Of a DNA stretch of 64,000 nucleotides, positions 38,805-48,920 are shown one piece after another. How positions within the stretch are numbered: the first letter of the stretch is position 1; the number at the start of each line of letters is the position of its first letter. Both the position numbers and the translations under genes were made by a program. Origin of the DNA: Pseudomonadota bacterium (GTDB taxonomy: Bacteria; Pseudomonadota; Alphaproteobacteria; Rhizobiales; Xanthobacteraceae). The stretch spans positions 1 through 64,000 of the forward strand of contig JAGXAJ010000012.1 in the NCBI GenBank assembly GCA_018971625.1, given 5' to 3'. The notes beneath the pieces are model-generated. The model made no database searches. It worked only from the letters and a program-made list of their open reading frames with translations, and had not been told where the DNA came from.

Positions 38805-40026
38805 GCCCTTGAGCGATGACACGCCGAGGCCTTGGCTGTCCATCGTCGGAATCGGCGAAGACGGTCTTGAAGGCCTGTCTGAAACCGCGCGCGACCTGCT
38901 TTCGCGCGCCGAACTTGTCGCTGGGGGCCGGCGGCATCTGACGCTGGTCGCCTCGCTGGGCAAAGCGACACTGGAATGGGACACGCCCTTCTCCGCATCC
39001 ATCCCAAAGCTGCTGGCGCATCGCGGCAAGCGCGTCGTTGCGCTGTGTTCCGGCGATCCCTTCTGGTATGGCGCGGGCTCGACCTTCGCGGAAGCTGTTC
39101 CCCCTGACGAAACCGTCGCAATCCCGGCGCCCTCCACCTTCGCCTGGGCCGCAGCGCGGTTGCGCTGGCGGCTGGAAGAAACGGTCACGCTCGGTCTGCA
39201 TGCCCGTCCGATCGAATTGCTGCGGCCGCTTTTGCGAACGGGTGCACGCCTGATTGTGCTGGTCCGCGATGGCGTGGCAACCGCGCAGGTCGCGGCCTAT
39301 CTGAACGCCAACGGATTTGGTCCGTCGCGCCTGACAATCCTGGAAGCGCTCGGCGGGCCGCGCGAGCGCGTGCGTACCGCAACCGCTGCCAATTTCGCCT
39401 GCGATGATGTTACCTCTCCGGTTGCGCTCGCACTTGAGGCCGTCGCTGCGGAAGGGTCGGCGGGTATTCCGTGCGTCGCCGGCCTGCCGGACGACCTGTT
39501 CGTCCATGACGGCCAACTGACAAAGCGCGAGATCCGCGCGGTGACGCTGTCGACCCTGGCGCCGCGCGGCGGCGAATTGTTGTGGGATATCGGCGCGGGC
39601 GCGGGCTCCATTGGCATCGAGTGGCTGCTGGCTCACCCCACCAATCGCGCGATCGGCATCGAGGCGCGTGAGGATCGTCTCAACACGGCGCGGTCCAACG
39701 CACAATCGCTTGGAGTTCCGCATTTCGATCTCCGGCTCGGGACCGCCCCGGACGCCTTAAAGGACCTGCCGACCCCTGATGCGGTGTTCGTTGGCGGCGG
39801 CGCCAGCCGCGACGGCGTGCTCGATGCGATATGGCAGGCTCTGCCGACAGGCGGCCGGCTGGTGGTCAATTCTGTGACGCTGGAAACCGAGGCCGTCCTG
39901 ATCACCCGACAGGCGTGCCATGGAGGCACCCTGCTCCGGCTGACGGTCGAACGGGCGGGGGCGGTCGGCAACCGTACCGGCTGGCGCGCGGCAATGCCGG
40001 TCGTGCAATGGAGCGTGACCAAATGA
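38803..40026 (+). CDS. cobL: Precorrin-6Y C5,15-methyltransferase (decarboxylating) CobL
   Basis: A 407-residue bifunctional enzyme. The amino half is a CbiE-like methyltransferase (LSIVGIGEDGLEGLSETARD, ALCSGDPFWYGAGS). The carboxyl half is a CbiT-like methyltransferase and decarboxylase (TLAPRGGELLWDIGAGAGSI, IEWLLAHP). The start ATG shares two bases with the divergent cobK start. A 4-base overlap joins it to cobE. Confidence 0.96.
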   Translation: MPLSDDTPRPWLSIVGIGEDGLEGLSETARDLLSRAELVAGGRRHLTLVASLGKATLEWDTPFSASIPKLLAHRGKRVVALCSGDPFWYGAGSTFAEAVPPDETVAIPAPSTFAWAAARLRWRLEETVTLGLHARPIELLRPLLRTGARLIVLVRDGVATAQVAAYLNANGFGPSRLTILEALGGPRERVRTATAANFACDDVTSPVALALEAVAAEGSAGIPCVAGLPDDLFVHDGQLTKREIRAVTLSTLAPRGGELLWDIGAGAGSIGIEWLLAHPTNRAIGIEAREDRLNTARSNAQSLGVPHFDLRLGTAPDALKDLPTPDAVFVGGGASRDGVLDAIWQALPTGGRLVVNSVTLETEAVLITRQACHGGTLLRLTVERAGAVGNRTGWRAAMPVVQWSVTK

Positions 40027-40421
40027 GCCGATTGGTGATCGGCCTGGGGTTTCGCGAGCAGGCGACCGCGCAATCCATTGCCGAGGTTCTGGCTGGTGCT
40101 GTCGAGCAAGCCGCGATGCCGGAGGCCGCCACGGTGCTTGCCGTGGTCGAGGACAAGGCAGGCCATCCCGGCCTGCGCGCTGCGGTAACGGCTTCACGAT
40201 ATCCAATCAAGATTGTTGCCGTCAACGCCATGCGCGACGCTGATACAGACGTCGCAACCCGCTCGGAACACGTCATCAAGCAGCGCGGGGTCGGTAGCGT
40301 CTGCGAAGCGACCGCGCTTGCCGCAGCCGGGCCTAACGCGCGGCTCATCGTCACTCGGATGGTGTCCGCGGACCACACCGCGACCGCGGCGGCAGCGGTA
40401 ACGGAGGATAGCACGTCATGA
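40023..40421 (+). CDS. cobE: CobE/CbiG C-terminal domain protein
   Basis: A 132-residue protein matching the C-terminal domain of CbiG, known as CobE in aerobic producers. It begins [20 protein letters not shown] and has [15 protein letters not shown], the family core. CobE's exact role in aerobic synthesis is unclear; it may bind intermediates. It overlaps cobL and cobM by 4 bases each. Confidence 0.93.
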   Translation: MSRLVIGLGFREQATAQSIAEVLAGAVEQAAMPEAATVLAVVEDKAGHPGLRAAVTASRYPIKIVAVNAMRDADTDVATRSEHVIKQRGVGSVCEATALAAAGPNARLIVTRMVSADHTATAAAAVTEDSTS

Positions 40422-41197
40422 CCGTGCATTTCATCGGCGCCGGTCCCGGCGCCCCCGACCTGATCACGGTGCGCGGCCAGAATCTGGTGGCGCACTGCCC
40501 GGTATGCCTCTATGCGGGATCGCTGGTGCCACGCGAGATCATCGCGTTATGTCCGCCGGGCGCGCGCGTGATCGATACCGCGCCACTCGATCTTGATGCG
40601 ATCACCGCCGAATTCGTTGCCGCGCATGAGGCCAATCTCGATATCGCGCGGCTGCATTCCGGTGACCTCTCGGTGTGGAGTGCCATGGGCGAGCAGATCC
40701 GAAAGCTCGAGGAGCACGGAATCCCCTACTCGGTCACGCCCGGCGTGCCGTCCTTTGCCGCCGCCGCGGCCGTGCTTGGTCGCGAACTGACCCTGCCGGG
40801 CGTGGCGCAAACCGTGGTGCTGACCCGCACCTCGGGCCGCGCCTCCGCCATGCCGCTAGGCGAAAGCCTCGCCGCCTATGCCGCGACCGGCGCAACGCTT
40901 GCGATCCATCTATCGATCCATGTGCTGGACGACGTGACCGCGACACTGATCCCGCATTACGGCGCGGACGGCGCGGTCGCGGTAGTGGTGCGCGCGAGCT
41001 GGCCGGAACAGGTCGTCATCAGAGGCACGTTGTCGACGATCGCCGCGCAGGTCCGCGCAGCTGCCATCGAGCGCACGGCGTTGATCCTGGTCGGGCCAGC
41101 GCTGTCGGCGCACGATTTCGCCGATAGCGCGTTGTACAGTGCGGATTATGACCGCAGGTTCCGCCCTTCCGCCGAGACCGGCCGTGTCCGCAAATAG
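40418..41197 (+). CDS. cobM: Precorrin-4 C11-methyltransferase CobM
   Basis: A 259-residue SAM methyltransferase. [39 protein letters not shown] and [17 protein letters not shown] are CobM/CbiF signatures. It makes precorrin-5, the CobF substrate. Its 3' end overlaps the start of cobB by about 50 bases in another frame. Confidence 0.96.
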   Translation: MTVHFIGAGPGAPDLITVRGQNLVAHCPVCLYAGSLVPREIIALCPPGARVIDTAPLDLDAITAEFVAAHEANLDIARLHSGDLSVWSAMGEQIRKLEEHGIPYSVTPGVPSFAAAAAVLGRELTLPGVAQTVVLTRTSGRASAMPLGESLAAYAATGATLAIHLSIHVLDDVTATLIPHYGADGAVAVVVRASWPEQVVIRGTLSTIAAQVRAAAIERTALILVGPALSAHDFADSALYSADYDRRFRPSAETGRVRK

Positions 41198-42518
41198 CAC
41201 GCCCGGACTGATTATCGCCGCGCCCGCCAGCGGCAGTGGCAAGACAACGCTGACGCTCGGGCTGCTGGCCGCGCTCCGTCGTCGTGGGCGAGCGGTGCAG
41301 CCGTACAAATGTGGACCTGACTATATCGATCCGGCCTTCCATGCGATTGCAGCCGAGCGCGCCTCATTCAACCTGGATTCATGGGCGCTGGCGCGCGACC
41401 GCTTCGATGCCTTGCTGACGCTTGCCGACGACGCAGATCTCGCGCTCGCCGAAGGCGTGATGGGGCTGTTCGATGGCGTTGCCCTGCCCGGTGCCTGGGG
41501 CAATGGCTCGACCGCCGATGTCGCGGCGGCAACCGGATGGCCGGTGGTGCTGGTGCTCGATGTCTCGGGCCACGCGCAATCCGCCGCCGCCGTCGCGCTC
41601 GGCTTTGCGCGCTATCGCGAGAACGTCGACATTGCCGGGGTGATCCTCAACAAGGTCGCGAGCGACCGTCATGCGGCGCTGGTGCGCGACGGATTCGCGC
41701 GGATCGACATGAAGGTTTTCGGCGTGATCAAGCGCGATGATGCCCTGACCATGCCCGAGCGGCACCTCGGGCTGGTCCAGGCACAGGAGGATTCCGCGCT
41801 CACAGACCGTTTGGCGGCGCTGGCCAATATGGTCGAGCGCGATGTCGATCTCGCAGCGCTGGAAGCAATAGCTCGATCGGCGCGCGAGGCACCGCGAAAG
41901 AATGACGCGGCTCGCATCACCCCGCCAGGCCAGCGCATCGCGCTGGCGCGGGACGTTGCGTTTTCCTTTGTCTATCCGCACCTGATGGAGGACTGGCGCG
42001 CTTCAGGCGCGGAAATCATGCCGTTCTCGCCACTGGCCGATCAGCCGCCCGATCCATCCTGCGACGTCGCCTGGCTGCCCGGCGGCTATCCGGAACTGCA
42101 CGCCGGTGCCCTCGCCGTTGCGTCGCGCTTTGCCGACGGCATGCGCAATTTTGCGCGGACAAAACCCGTCCATGGCGAGTGCGGCGGCTACATGACCCTC
42201 GGCGCCGGCTTGATCGACGCAGCGGGACAGCGCCACGCCATGCTCGGGTTGCTTGGCCTTGAGACCGACTTTTCGATGCGCCACCTGCATCTCGGCTATC
42301 GGACCGCAAAGCTGCTGGCGCCGATCCCGGGCCACGCCGCTGGATGTGCGCTGCGCGGCCATGAATTCCACTATGCGCGCGTGGTGACGCAGCCCGACGA
42401 GCCGCTCGCCGAAATTCGCGACGCCTCGGCCGCAATAACAGCCGAGACCGGCAGCCGAAGGGGCAGCGTTACCGGAAGCTTCTTTCACATGGTCGATGTC
42501 GCTGAAGGAACGCCATGA
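41148..42518 (+). CDS. cobB: Hydrogenobyrinic acid a,c-diamide synthase CobB
   Basis: A 456-residue glutamine amidotransferase. The amino ATP domain starts [20 protein letters not shown] and has [16 protein letters not shown]. The glutaminase domain carries the Cys in [14 protein letters not shown] and a carboxyl His in SFFHMVDVA. It amidates side chains a and c before cobalt insertion by CobN. The ATG at 41148 lies within the end of cobM; a GTG three codons earlier is possible. Confidence 0.96.
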   Translation: MTAGSALPPRPAVSANSTPGLIIAAPASGSGKTTLTLGLLAALRRRGRAVQPYKCGPDYIDPAFHAIAAERASFNLDSWALARDRFDALLTLADDADLALAEGVMGLFDGVALPGAWGNGSTADVAAATGWPVVLVLDVSGHAQSAAAVALGFARYRENVDIAGVILNKVASDRHAALVRDGFARIDMKVFGVIKRDDALTMPERHLGLVQAQEDSALTDRLAALANMVERDVDLAALEAIARSAREAPRKNDAARITPPGQRIALARDVAFSFVYPHLMEDWRASGAEIMPFSPLADQPPDPSCDVAWLPGGYPELHAGALAVASRFADGMRNFARTKPVHGECGGYMTLGAGLIDAAGQRHAMLGLLGLETDFSMRHLHLGYRTAKLLAPIPGHAAGCALRGHEFHYARVVTQPDEPLAEIRDASAAITAETGSRRGSVTGSFFHMVDVAEGTP

Positions 42519-43273
42519 CGGCCCCTGATGCAGCAATGCAAGGCAGCATCACGCTGATCGGCGGCGGCCCCGGCGATATCGACTTGTTGACGCTGCGCGC
42601 CGTCGAGCGGCTGCGCACCGCCGACGTCGTCCTCTACGACGACCTCGCCGGCGACGAAATCCTGTCCTTTGCAAATCCCGACGCTGAGCTGATCGCGGTC
42701 GGCAAGCGCGCCGGTCACCCCTCGCCCAAGCAGCAGGAAGTCAGCCGGCTGATGATCGGCTACGCCCGACTTGGCAAGCGCGTGGTGCGGGTCAAATCCG
42801 GCGATCCTTCGATCTTCTCCCGCGCCGACGAGGAAATCAGCGCGGCGCGCGAAGCGAGCGTGCCGATCGAGATTGTGCCCGGCATCACCACGGCGACTGC
42901 GGCGGCGGCCTATCTCGGGACGTCGTTGACCAAGCGCGGCGTGGCGCGGCGGGTCCAGATGATCACCGGCCACGACGTCGACGGTAAGTTACCGGAAAAC
43001 CTCGACCTGTCGGCGCTCGCCGACCGCGGCGCCACCACTTGCGTGTTCATGGGCAAGGCGACATTTGCGAGCCTCGCCGACAAACTGATCGCGCACGGCC
43101 TGTCTGGCGATACGCCGACGGTGGTGGTCGAGAGCCTGGGCTCGCCGGCCACCGCCGTGATGGCCGGAACGTTGAAGGAAATCGCTGCCCGCCTTGCCAC
43201 AGCAAAACCCGCGGGTCCGTGTATGATCCTTTACGGCGAAGCACTGGCGGGCCTGCATCGCGACGAGGAATGA
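42515..43273 (+). CDS. cobA: Uroporphyrinogen-III C-methyltransferase CobA
   Basis: A 252-residue SUMT enzyme that makes precorrin-2, the entry step to cobalamin. Motifs are ITLIGGGPGDIDLLTLRAVE, VVLYDDLAGDEIL, RVVRVKSGDPSIFSRADEE and VPGITTATAAAAYLG. It has no siroheme dehydrogenase/chelatase domain, so it serves the cobalamin branch. Last gene of the plus-strand run, with four bases to the convergent receptor gene. Confidence 0.96.
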   Translation: MTAPDAAMQGSITLIGGGPGDIDLLTLRAVERLRTADVVLYDDLAGDEILSFANPDAELIAVGKRAGHPSPKQQEVSRLMIGYARLGKRVVRVKSGDPSIFSRADEEISAAREASVPIEIVPGITTATAAAAYLGTSLTKRGVARRVQMITGHDVDGKLPENLDLSALADRGATTCVFMGKATFASLADKLIAHGLSGDTPTVVVESLGSPATAVMAGTLKEIAARLATAKPAGPCMILYGEALAGLHRDEE

Positions 43274-43277
43274 CGGA

Positions 43278-45731
43278 TCACCACTTCGCCGATGCCAACA
43301 GCTCAAAGGTTCGCGGTGCGCCGAGCAGGACCTGGTCGGGATAGGTGGTGTCGGACCACTGCGCGTAGACGGCGTTGGTGATGTTACGCACCTGGAATTT
43401 GACCCGCATCGTATCGAGACCCTGCCAAGGCAAATCCTTGCCCGGAATATCGACGAACGCGAACAAGTCGGCCGTGGTGTAGGCCAGCATCGTGGTGGCG
43501 TCGTCGTCGAACAGATACCGATTGCCGACATGACGGACCGCGCCGCCGAATTCGACCGGCCAGCGCCAGTCGCTGAAACGATAGGACGCCCCGGCGTTCA
43601 CGATGATGGGCGCCACGTTCGATGGCGTGTTGCCGCTGACATCGGCGCCGTTCAGGATGAAGTTGGCGTATTTGGCATCGGTATAGGCGACATTGCCCCA
43701 GAGCTTGAGATTGTCGATCGGCCGCACCGCGCCCGATAGCTCGACGCCTTTGGTGCGGATTTCACCAGCGAGGTCACTGGTCGTGTCGGTGATCTGCACA
43801 TAGACGTTGTTCCGCGTGATGTCATAGGCGGCCAGTGTCCACTCCGCGCGGTTGTCCCAGAACAGGCGCTTGACGCCCGTCTCGTAGATCTTCGCGCTGG
43901 TCAGCGCCAACGTCGACCCCGGCGTGATCGAGAACACGCCGGCCGCCGCCGGATCGTAGGCGGTCGAGAACAGGCTGTAGAACATCAGCCCCTTGACCGG
44001 TTCGAACGTATACGCCGCGCGGTATGACACTGGCGCCCAGTTCGCGGTGAAAGGCAAGCCCGCCGGAACCGAAGCGGGCCCAGCGCCTCCGGTGTCGATC
44101 CCGTCGCGCGACAACTGAAAGTCCTCGAAGCGGACGCCCCCGATCAACGAAAACATCGAGTTGATCTTGAGCCGGTCTTCAGCTGCTGTGGCGAACGTGT
44201 CGAGGCGGTTAGTCCGGTAATCAGGTTGCGGGACGCCGGCCCCATAGACGCCCGGGTCCGGATTGACCACTGACACCGAGTCAAAGGGATAAGCGTTCGG
44301 ATTTCCCTCCTCCGCGAAGCTTATATCGTTGCGGCTGGCTTGCAGTTGCAACGCCAGGCGGTTTTCCATGCCGAAGAACGAGTTGTTCAGGGTGACATTG
44401 GTATTGTCGCCATACACATGCTGATTGTGCTGAACGAAGAAACGGCCGCGGTCGATCATGCTGACGCCGTCGAAGGCGTAGGTTTCGCTGTCGAACCAGT
44501 GGCGCTGCGCGTTGTAATCGTAGACCTGGTTCTTGACCGTGAGATTGTTGTTGACGTTCCATTCAAACCCGCTGCGCAGCCATAGCTCCTGGGCGCCGAC
44601 GGAATTGTCCGCAACATTGTAATTCGTGGTCAGTGTGCGGGAGTCCACTGTCACAGGCGCAATGATGCTCACGCCATCGAACGTGTTGAGCGCGGAGCCC
44701 GAGACCACGCCGCTCTTGGAAAATGGCCCCGAGAACGTGGTGGTCGTCAGCGGCGTGCCCCAGTAGGCATGACCCTGATCCTGCTTGTACTCGATGGCCG
44801 CGAACACCTTGAAGGAATCTGTGACGCGATAGTTGAACTGGGTCGAGAAGTTGCTGAGGTTGGTGTAGTCGCCGTCGATGAAGCTGTTCACCCTGGACTG
44901 GCCGATATCGACCCGATAATCGAGCCCGTCGATCAGCGTGCTGCCACCGGAACCGTAGTGGGTGCGATAGGTGCCGAGTAAATCGAAAGACGCGTCGAAT
45001 TCATTCCTGATAGGACCGGAGGTCGGCTGCCGCGAGACGTAATTGACCGCACCGCCGATGGCGTCAAGCCCCGACATGATCGACGATGGTCCCTTGAGAA
45101 CCTCGACGCGATCGAGACTGCTGGTATCCATGATCCGATTGGTAATGTCGCTCGGCCCGATCCATATTCCGTTGTAGAGCGTGTTGATTGCGGGACCTGT
45201 GAAGCCGCGCATCGAGAAGTTCGCCGGCGCACCGGCTGAATCGCCGGCCAGCACGCCGACCGCGCCCTGCGCGGTCTCGGTCGTGGTTCGGTAGCCCTGC
45301 TCCTGCATGGTTTGCCGATCGACGACGTCAACGCTTGCCGGCATCTCGAAGGCGGTAAGTCCAAGCCGGGTCGCGCTGGCCGCGACTACGTTGGAGTTGA
45401 GCGGCGTTCGCGGCGGCTCATTGGTGGTGTTGGATGGCCCCGCCGCGGGCGCCGTGGCGGCCGTCGTGGTGCGGTTACGACTCGGCGTGCGGGCATGCAC
45501 ATGCGTCCGCGCGGTCTCGACCCCCGCTCGTTTCACGGGCTTGCGGTTGGGCGAGGTGACGACCACGGGTCCGATCGAACTTGGGTCGCTCGCAGCAGGC
45601 GGCGCCGTCTGTCCATGGCCCGGCTGTGTAGTGCTGGCGAATAGTAAAGCAAACAGACCAAGCGGCGTGAGCGATGAACACGCACATGCAAATACCGGCG
45701 CAAAACGCCGATCACGAAAGAAAACTGACAC
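43278..45731 (-). CDS. TonB-dependent outer-membrane receptor, B12-riboswitch controlled
   Basis: About 817 residues: signal-like segment (LFALLFAS), a 100-residue Pro/Thr-rich amino region, the plug domain (MPASVDVVDRQTMQEQGYRT, VEVLKGPSSIMSGLDAIGGA) and a 22-strand barrel ending in aromatic-tipped LLASAKW. The plug resembles siderophore receptors (FhuE/FpvA class) more than the short classical BtuB. A cobalamin riboswitch directly upstream implies uptake of B12, a precursor or a cobalt chelate. The start is uncertain; I chose the GTG at 45731 before the hydrophobic segment, though the frame is open to 45839. Confidence 0.9.
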   Translation of the reverse strand: MSVFFRDRRFAPVFACACSSLTPLGLFALLFASTTQPGHGQTAPPAASDPSSIGPVVVTSPNRKPVKRAGVETARTHVHARTPSRNRTTTAATAPAAGPSNTTNEPPRTPLNSNVVAASATRLGLTAFEMPASVDVVDRQTMQEQGYRTTTETAQGAVGVLAGDSAGAPANFSMRGFTGPAINTLYNGIWIGPSDITNRIMDTSSLDRVEVLKGPSSIMSGLDAIGGAVNYVSRQPTSGPIRNEFDASFDLLGTYRTHYGSGGSTLIDGLDYRVDIGQSRVNSFIDGDYTNLSNFSTQFNYRVTDSFKVFAAIEYKQDQGHAYWGTPLTTTTFSGPFSKSGVVSGSALNTFDGVSIIAPVTVDSRTLTTNYNVADNSVGAQELWLRSGFEWNVNNNLTVKNQVYDYNAQRHWFDSETYAFDGVSMIDRGRFFVQHNQHVYGDNTNVTLNNSFFGMENRLALQLQASRNDISFAEEGNPNAYPFDSVSVVNPDPGVYGAGVPQPDYRTNRLDTFATAAEDRLKINSMFSLIGGVRFEDFQLSRDGIDTGGAGPASVPAGLPFTANWAPVSYRAAYTFEPVKGLMFYSLFSTAYDPAAAGVFSITPGSTLALTSAKIYETGVKRLFWDNRAEWTLAAYDITRNNVYVQITDTTSDLAGEIRTKGVELSGAVRPIDNLKLWGNVAYTDAKYANFILNGADVSGNTPSNVAPIIVNAGASYRFSDWRWPVEFGGAVRHVGNRYLFDDDATTMLAYTTADLFAFVDIPGKDLPWQGLDTMRVKFQVRNITNAVYAQWSDTTYPDQVLLGAPRTFELLASAKW

Positions 45732-45867
45732 GGTGATAATCCCGACGGCGAACGCAAAACCGTCACCCGCGGTTGCCGCCAGATCCTGCCTTCGCCCCTG
45801 TGGCAGGGATAGCAAGCTACTTCCGACACATCGGAGCACCCCGCCCGACGCGTTCGCGCGTGACCAT

Positions 45868-46068
45868 GACCGGCAGCAGGTTTCCTGGCTCGCGGGTTGT
45901 CGCCTCGGACCACCTTCCCAGGGACGTGTCGGTCCCCAGTGGCATTAACGGCCGTCAGCTATCCGCCTACAGTTGCGGGGGCAGCCGCGGAATTATCCGA
46001 GCAGATTCGTGTGCCCGGACGCACCGCATTCCCTTGGTTAGCCCTCTCGGGCACTACCGATCACAAAA
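45868..46068 (-). promoter_or_regulatory. Cobalamin riboswitch upstream of the TonB-dependent receptor
   Basis: On the minus strand: AAGGGAATGCGGTGCG, the B12-box GCTGCCCCCGCAACTGTAGG, CCACTGGGG, GGGAAGGTGG and the closing GAGCCAGGAAACCTGC are in order. It lies between the PepSY gene end and the receptor, and its own hairpins could also end upstream transcription. Confidence 0.95.
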
Positions 46069-46145
46069 CTGGCATTGGATCGTCGCTGCGTCAACCGTTG
46101 AGTCGGCCTCGGAGCAAGCTGCGGCGAAAGTTCGCGCGCACGATT

Positions 46146-47609
46146 TCAAATCGCGCGCTCGTCCGTCGGTCCGGCTTGCGGTAGAAAATGAACGCGTAGT
46201 CTTCGCCAGGCGATCGCGGCGCCCGTCACCGAGAAGACAAAACCGAGCCCGCACAGGATGACGACCAGTGCGTCTCTCAGTCGCGGACGATCGAGCAACA
46301 CCGGGAAATCCAGCGTATGCAGACCGCTGTAGAGCCATCGGTAGCTTCGCCGTGACGGATCCAGCCGCTCCATCATCGCGCCAGTCCCGCCGTCGACGTG
46401 AAACCAGACGTCGCCGCAGACAGAGCGGTAAACCGGGCCGCCCGGGATCTGCGAGATCATCGGATAGCTATCGCGCGGACCGACGACGATCGGCGCCGCG
46501 CAATCAGCCGAGATCGGCCGAACAAAGGCGTCAACTTCTTCGGCGCTCAAAAACGAATGTGCCGCCGGTGAACGACCCGGCGCGGAGCCAATCGCAGAGA
46601 TCGATTGGGAGCGCAGATCGTTTCGTTCGCGCCGATAGAATTGATTGCCCAGCGCAAACCATTCCACCTCCTTGGCTGGCGAGGCGATCAGACGTTGATT
46701 GCCCTTGAGACGACGCCAGTCGGGTTTTGCCCCTACCCTCGCCGCTTCTTCCGACGTCAGCCGGCCGCGCGAGAACAGGAGGCCATCGTCCATCGACAGC
46801 CAGCCGCTGAAAATCCATGTCAGCACAAAGGTCGCGGTGAGAAGGCCGAGAATGTGATGCCAGGCGTGCCAGCCGCGAAACGGCGAACCCGGTCGCCCCT
46901 GCGAAAACCTCAATCGGGCGATGCCCAGCACAGCGCCGGCAATCGCAGCGATCACCGCCATCAGCGACAGCGTCCATACCGTCTCATCCCACGTCGTCGC
47001 ATGCTTGCGCAGGAGCGTCGGATAGATCCAGTGCGCCACGCTGCCGAGATAATTCCAGACCCGTTCCTTAAGCGTGGTCGCAAGTACGACCTCACCCGTG
47101 GTCGAGGAAACATAAAGCTCTGTGCCCGCCGAATCATGCAACGCCACCCGATACAGGGGACGATGATGGTCAAAGCCGTTCGGCACGCTCCATTGGTCGT
47201 AATCGGCAACGCCGTCCAGTGTCGCATGCGCTGCCTCGATTCCGCGCTGGCGCGCATGCGCCTGAGCGATGTCGAGCGCAAGTCGTTCCGATTTCACCGA
47301 CGCATCGGACAGATCATTGGCGTGAACCGCGACAAGCCCTGAACCACTGGACGCGATGTAAACAGGTCCGTCCGCCCGTTGCAGCAACCGCACCCGGCGA
47401 ACCTGCCCTTTATTGCTCGCCGCCGCTGCTTCATCCGGTCCTCGGAGAACCTGCGACAGATCGATCGGCAGCAGGCCGGCAAAGCGCGCGGCCTCATCGA
47501 GCGAGGGAAACCGCACGAAATGCATCACGATGCCGCTGGCAAACCACATCGCAAACAGCAGGCAAAAGCCGATGCCGAGCCAACGATGGAGAAGAACGAG
47601 CGCTTTCAT
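46146..47609 (-). CDS. PepSY-associated membrane protein
   Basis: A 487-residue protein with about four membrane spans and periplasmic PepSY-like regions. It begins LVLLHRWLGIGFCLLFAMWF, the first PepSY_TM helix with a His typical of the family; WHAWHHILGLLTATFVLTWI is a second such helix. Relatives often accompany TonB-dependent receptors, and some are proposed to reduce ferric siderophores; the substrate here is not known. It follows the NiCoT gene on the same strand after a dispersed repeat, and precedes the receptor. It lacks its own riboswitch, so it may share that of the permease. Confidence 0.88.
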   Translation of the reverse strand: MKALVLLHRWLGIGFCLLFAMWFASGIVMHFVRFPSLDEAARFAGLLPIDLSQVLRGPDEAAAASNKGQVRRVRLLQRADGPVYIASSGSGLVAVHANDLSDASVKSERLALDIAQAHARQRGIEAAHATLDGVADYDQWSVPNGFDHHRPLYRVALHDSAGTELYVSSTTGEVVLATTLKERVWNYLGSVAHWIYPTLLRKHATTWDETVWTLSLMAVIAAIAGAVLGIARLRFSQGRPGSPFRGWHAWHHILGLLTATFVLTWIFSGWLSMDDGLLFSRGRLTSEEAARVGAKPDWRRLKGNQRLIASPAKEVEWFALGNQFYRRERNDLRSQSISAIGSAPGRSPAAHSFLSAEEVDAFVRPISADCAAPIVVGPRDSYPMISQIPGGPVYRSVCGDVWFHVDGGTGAMMERLDPSRRSYRWLYSGLHTLDFPVLLDRPRLRDALVVILCGLGFVFSVTGAAIAWRRLRVHFLPQAGPTDERAI

Positions 47610-47646
47610 GGTCGCTCAGTCCATCGAGGGCGCCACCGGCGTTGCG

Positions 47647-47777
47647 CTAGAGCCTTTTCCGTTCCGATGGAATCGGAACGGGGCTCTAGATTCTTGTTTT
47701 GACGCGTTTTCTTTACGCAAACCGGGATCCACCCACGGATCAAGTCCGAGGGCATGCTTCGCTCGAAAACGCTCTAG
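47647..47777 (-). repeat. Dispersed palindromic repeat, copy 2
   Basis: The full-length copy, reverse orientation to copy 1. It starts CTAGAGCCTTTTCCGTTCCG with a hairpin around CCGATGGAATCGG, continues TTTTGACGCGTTTTCTTTACG and ends GCTCGAAAACGCTCTAG. Its terminal CTAG supplies the TAG stop codon of the NiCoT permease gene. Confidence 0.88.
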
Positions 47778-48868
47778 CGAACATCGTATCCCTTCAGGCG
47801 ATAGATCAGGAACGATACGCCCCAGCTCACGACGAACAGCCCGACGATGCCATAGCCGAGCACGCCGAAATTCTCGTTGAGGCCCGAAATCGCGTTCCAG
47901 AAGGCGCCGTGAAGCTGCATCTTGCTTCCGATCAATCCCAGGGTTTCGATGCCGCCGACCACCAAGGCCACCAACACGGACGCGGAGGTGATGGTGAGAT
48001 TATAGAACAGCTTGCGAAGCGGATTGCGGTATGCCCAGCCATAGGCGCCGAGCATCAATACGCCGTCGGTGGTATCGACCAGCGTCATGCCGGCAGCGAA
48101 CAGCGCCGGGAAAGCCAGAATCGACCAGTTCGACACGGCGTCCGACGCCTGCGCCGACAGCCCAAACAGGCTGATCTCGCTCGCGGTCTCAAAGCCGAGC
48201 GCGAACAACAGGCCGATCGGATACAGATGCCAGCTTTCCGAAACGAACCGGAACAGCGGCCGGAACAACCGCGCCAGCCAACCGCGTTGATGCAGCAGCG
48301 CATCGACTTCGTCTTCCGTCATGGCTTCGCCGCGTTCCGCTACCCGGAAGGCCCGGTAGACCCCGCGCAACACGATCAGGTTGGCAATGGCGATGATGAA
48401 CAGAAATAGCGCCGACGCCGATGTTCCGACAATGCCACCGATCTCGCGGTAGGATACCAGTTCCGCGCTTAGCGCATCGGCGGTCAGCGCCACCGCGAGC
48501 GAGGCGACCACCACGACGGTCGAATGCCCAAGCGCGAAAAAGAAGCCAACCGCGACCGGGCGCTTGCCCTCCTGCATCAGCTTGCGCGTGACGTTATCGA
48601 TCGCAGCGATATGGTCGGCATCGATCGCATGGCGTAGTCCGAGGCTGTAGGCCAGCACGGCAGTGCCGATCAAAACCGGCTGATGCGCGAACGCGACGAA
48701 GGTCCAGATCCAGACCGCCAGATTAGCGGCAATGAGAAATGCGTAGATTGCAACGATCCGCGCCCGAAAGCCGAGCAGCTCGGATTCGGCGCTTTCGGCG
48801 GGCAGAATCGATCTTACCAGTGCGGCCACGGCGGCCTCTCTCGCGCGAGACATTTCCATCGATGTCAT
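47774..48868 (-). CDS. NiCoT-family nickel/cobalt permease (HoxN/NicT)
   Basis: A 364-residue membrane transporter. The family signature SLGLRHAIDADHIAAIDNVT is intact, as are the second motif FFFALGHSTVVVVAS and LFALGFETASEI. About eight hydrophobic spans are visible. NiCoT proteins take up Ni and/or Co; the cobalamin riboswitch upstream makes cobalt the probable physiological metal. The ATG at 48868 is one of several close starts. The stop codon is contributed by the adjoining dispersed repeat. Confidence 0.93.
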   Translation of the reverse strand: MTSMEMSRAREAAVAALVRSILPAESAESELLGFRARIVAIYAFLIAANLAVWIWTFVAFAHQPVLIGTAVLAYSLGLRHAIDADHIAAIDNVTRKLMQEGKRPVAVGFFFALGHSTVVVVASLAVALTADALSAELVSYREIGGIVGTSASALFLFIIAIANLIVLRGVYRAFRVAERGEAMTEDEVDALLHQRGWLARLFRPLFRFVSESWHLYPIGLLFALGFETASEISLFGLSAQASDAVSNWSILAFPALFAAGMTLVDTTDGVLMLGAYGWAYRNPLRKLFYNLTITSASVLVALVVGGIETLGLIGSKMQLHGAFWNAISGLNENFGVLGYGIVGLFVVSWGVSFLIYRLKGYDVR

Positions 48869-48920
48869 CACAGCGAAAGGCCGCCCCATGCACGCGCACC
48901 GCATGCCGGAAGGATGACTT

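Noticed and set aside
38805..39188. Upstream extension of the cobK reading frame
   Set aside because: This part is antisense to cobL; CobK homology begins at the ATG at 38804.
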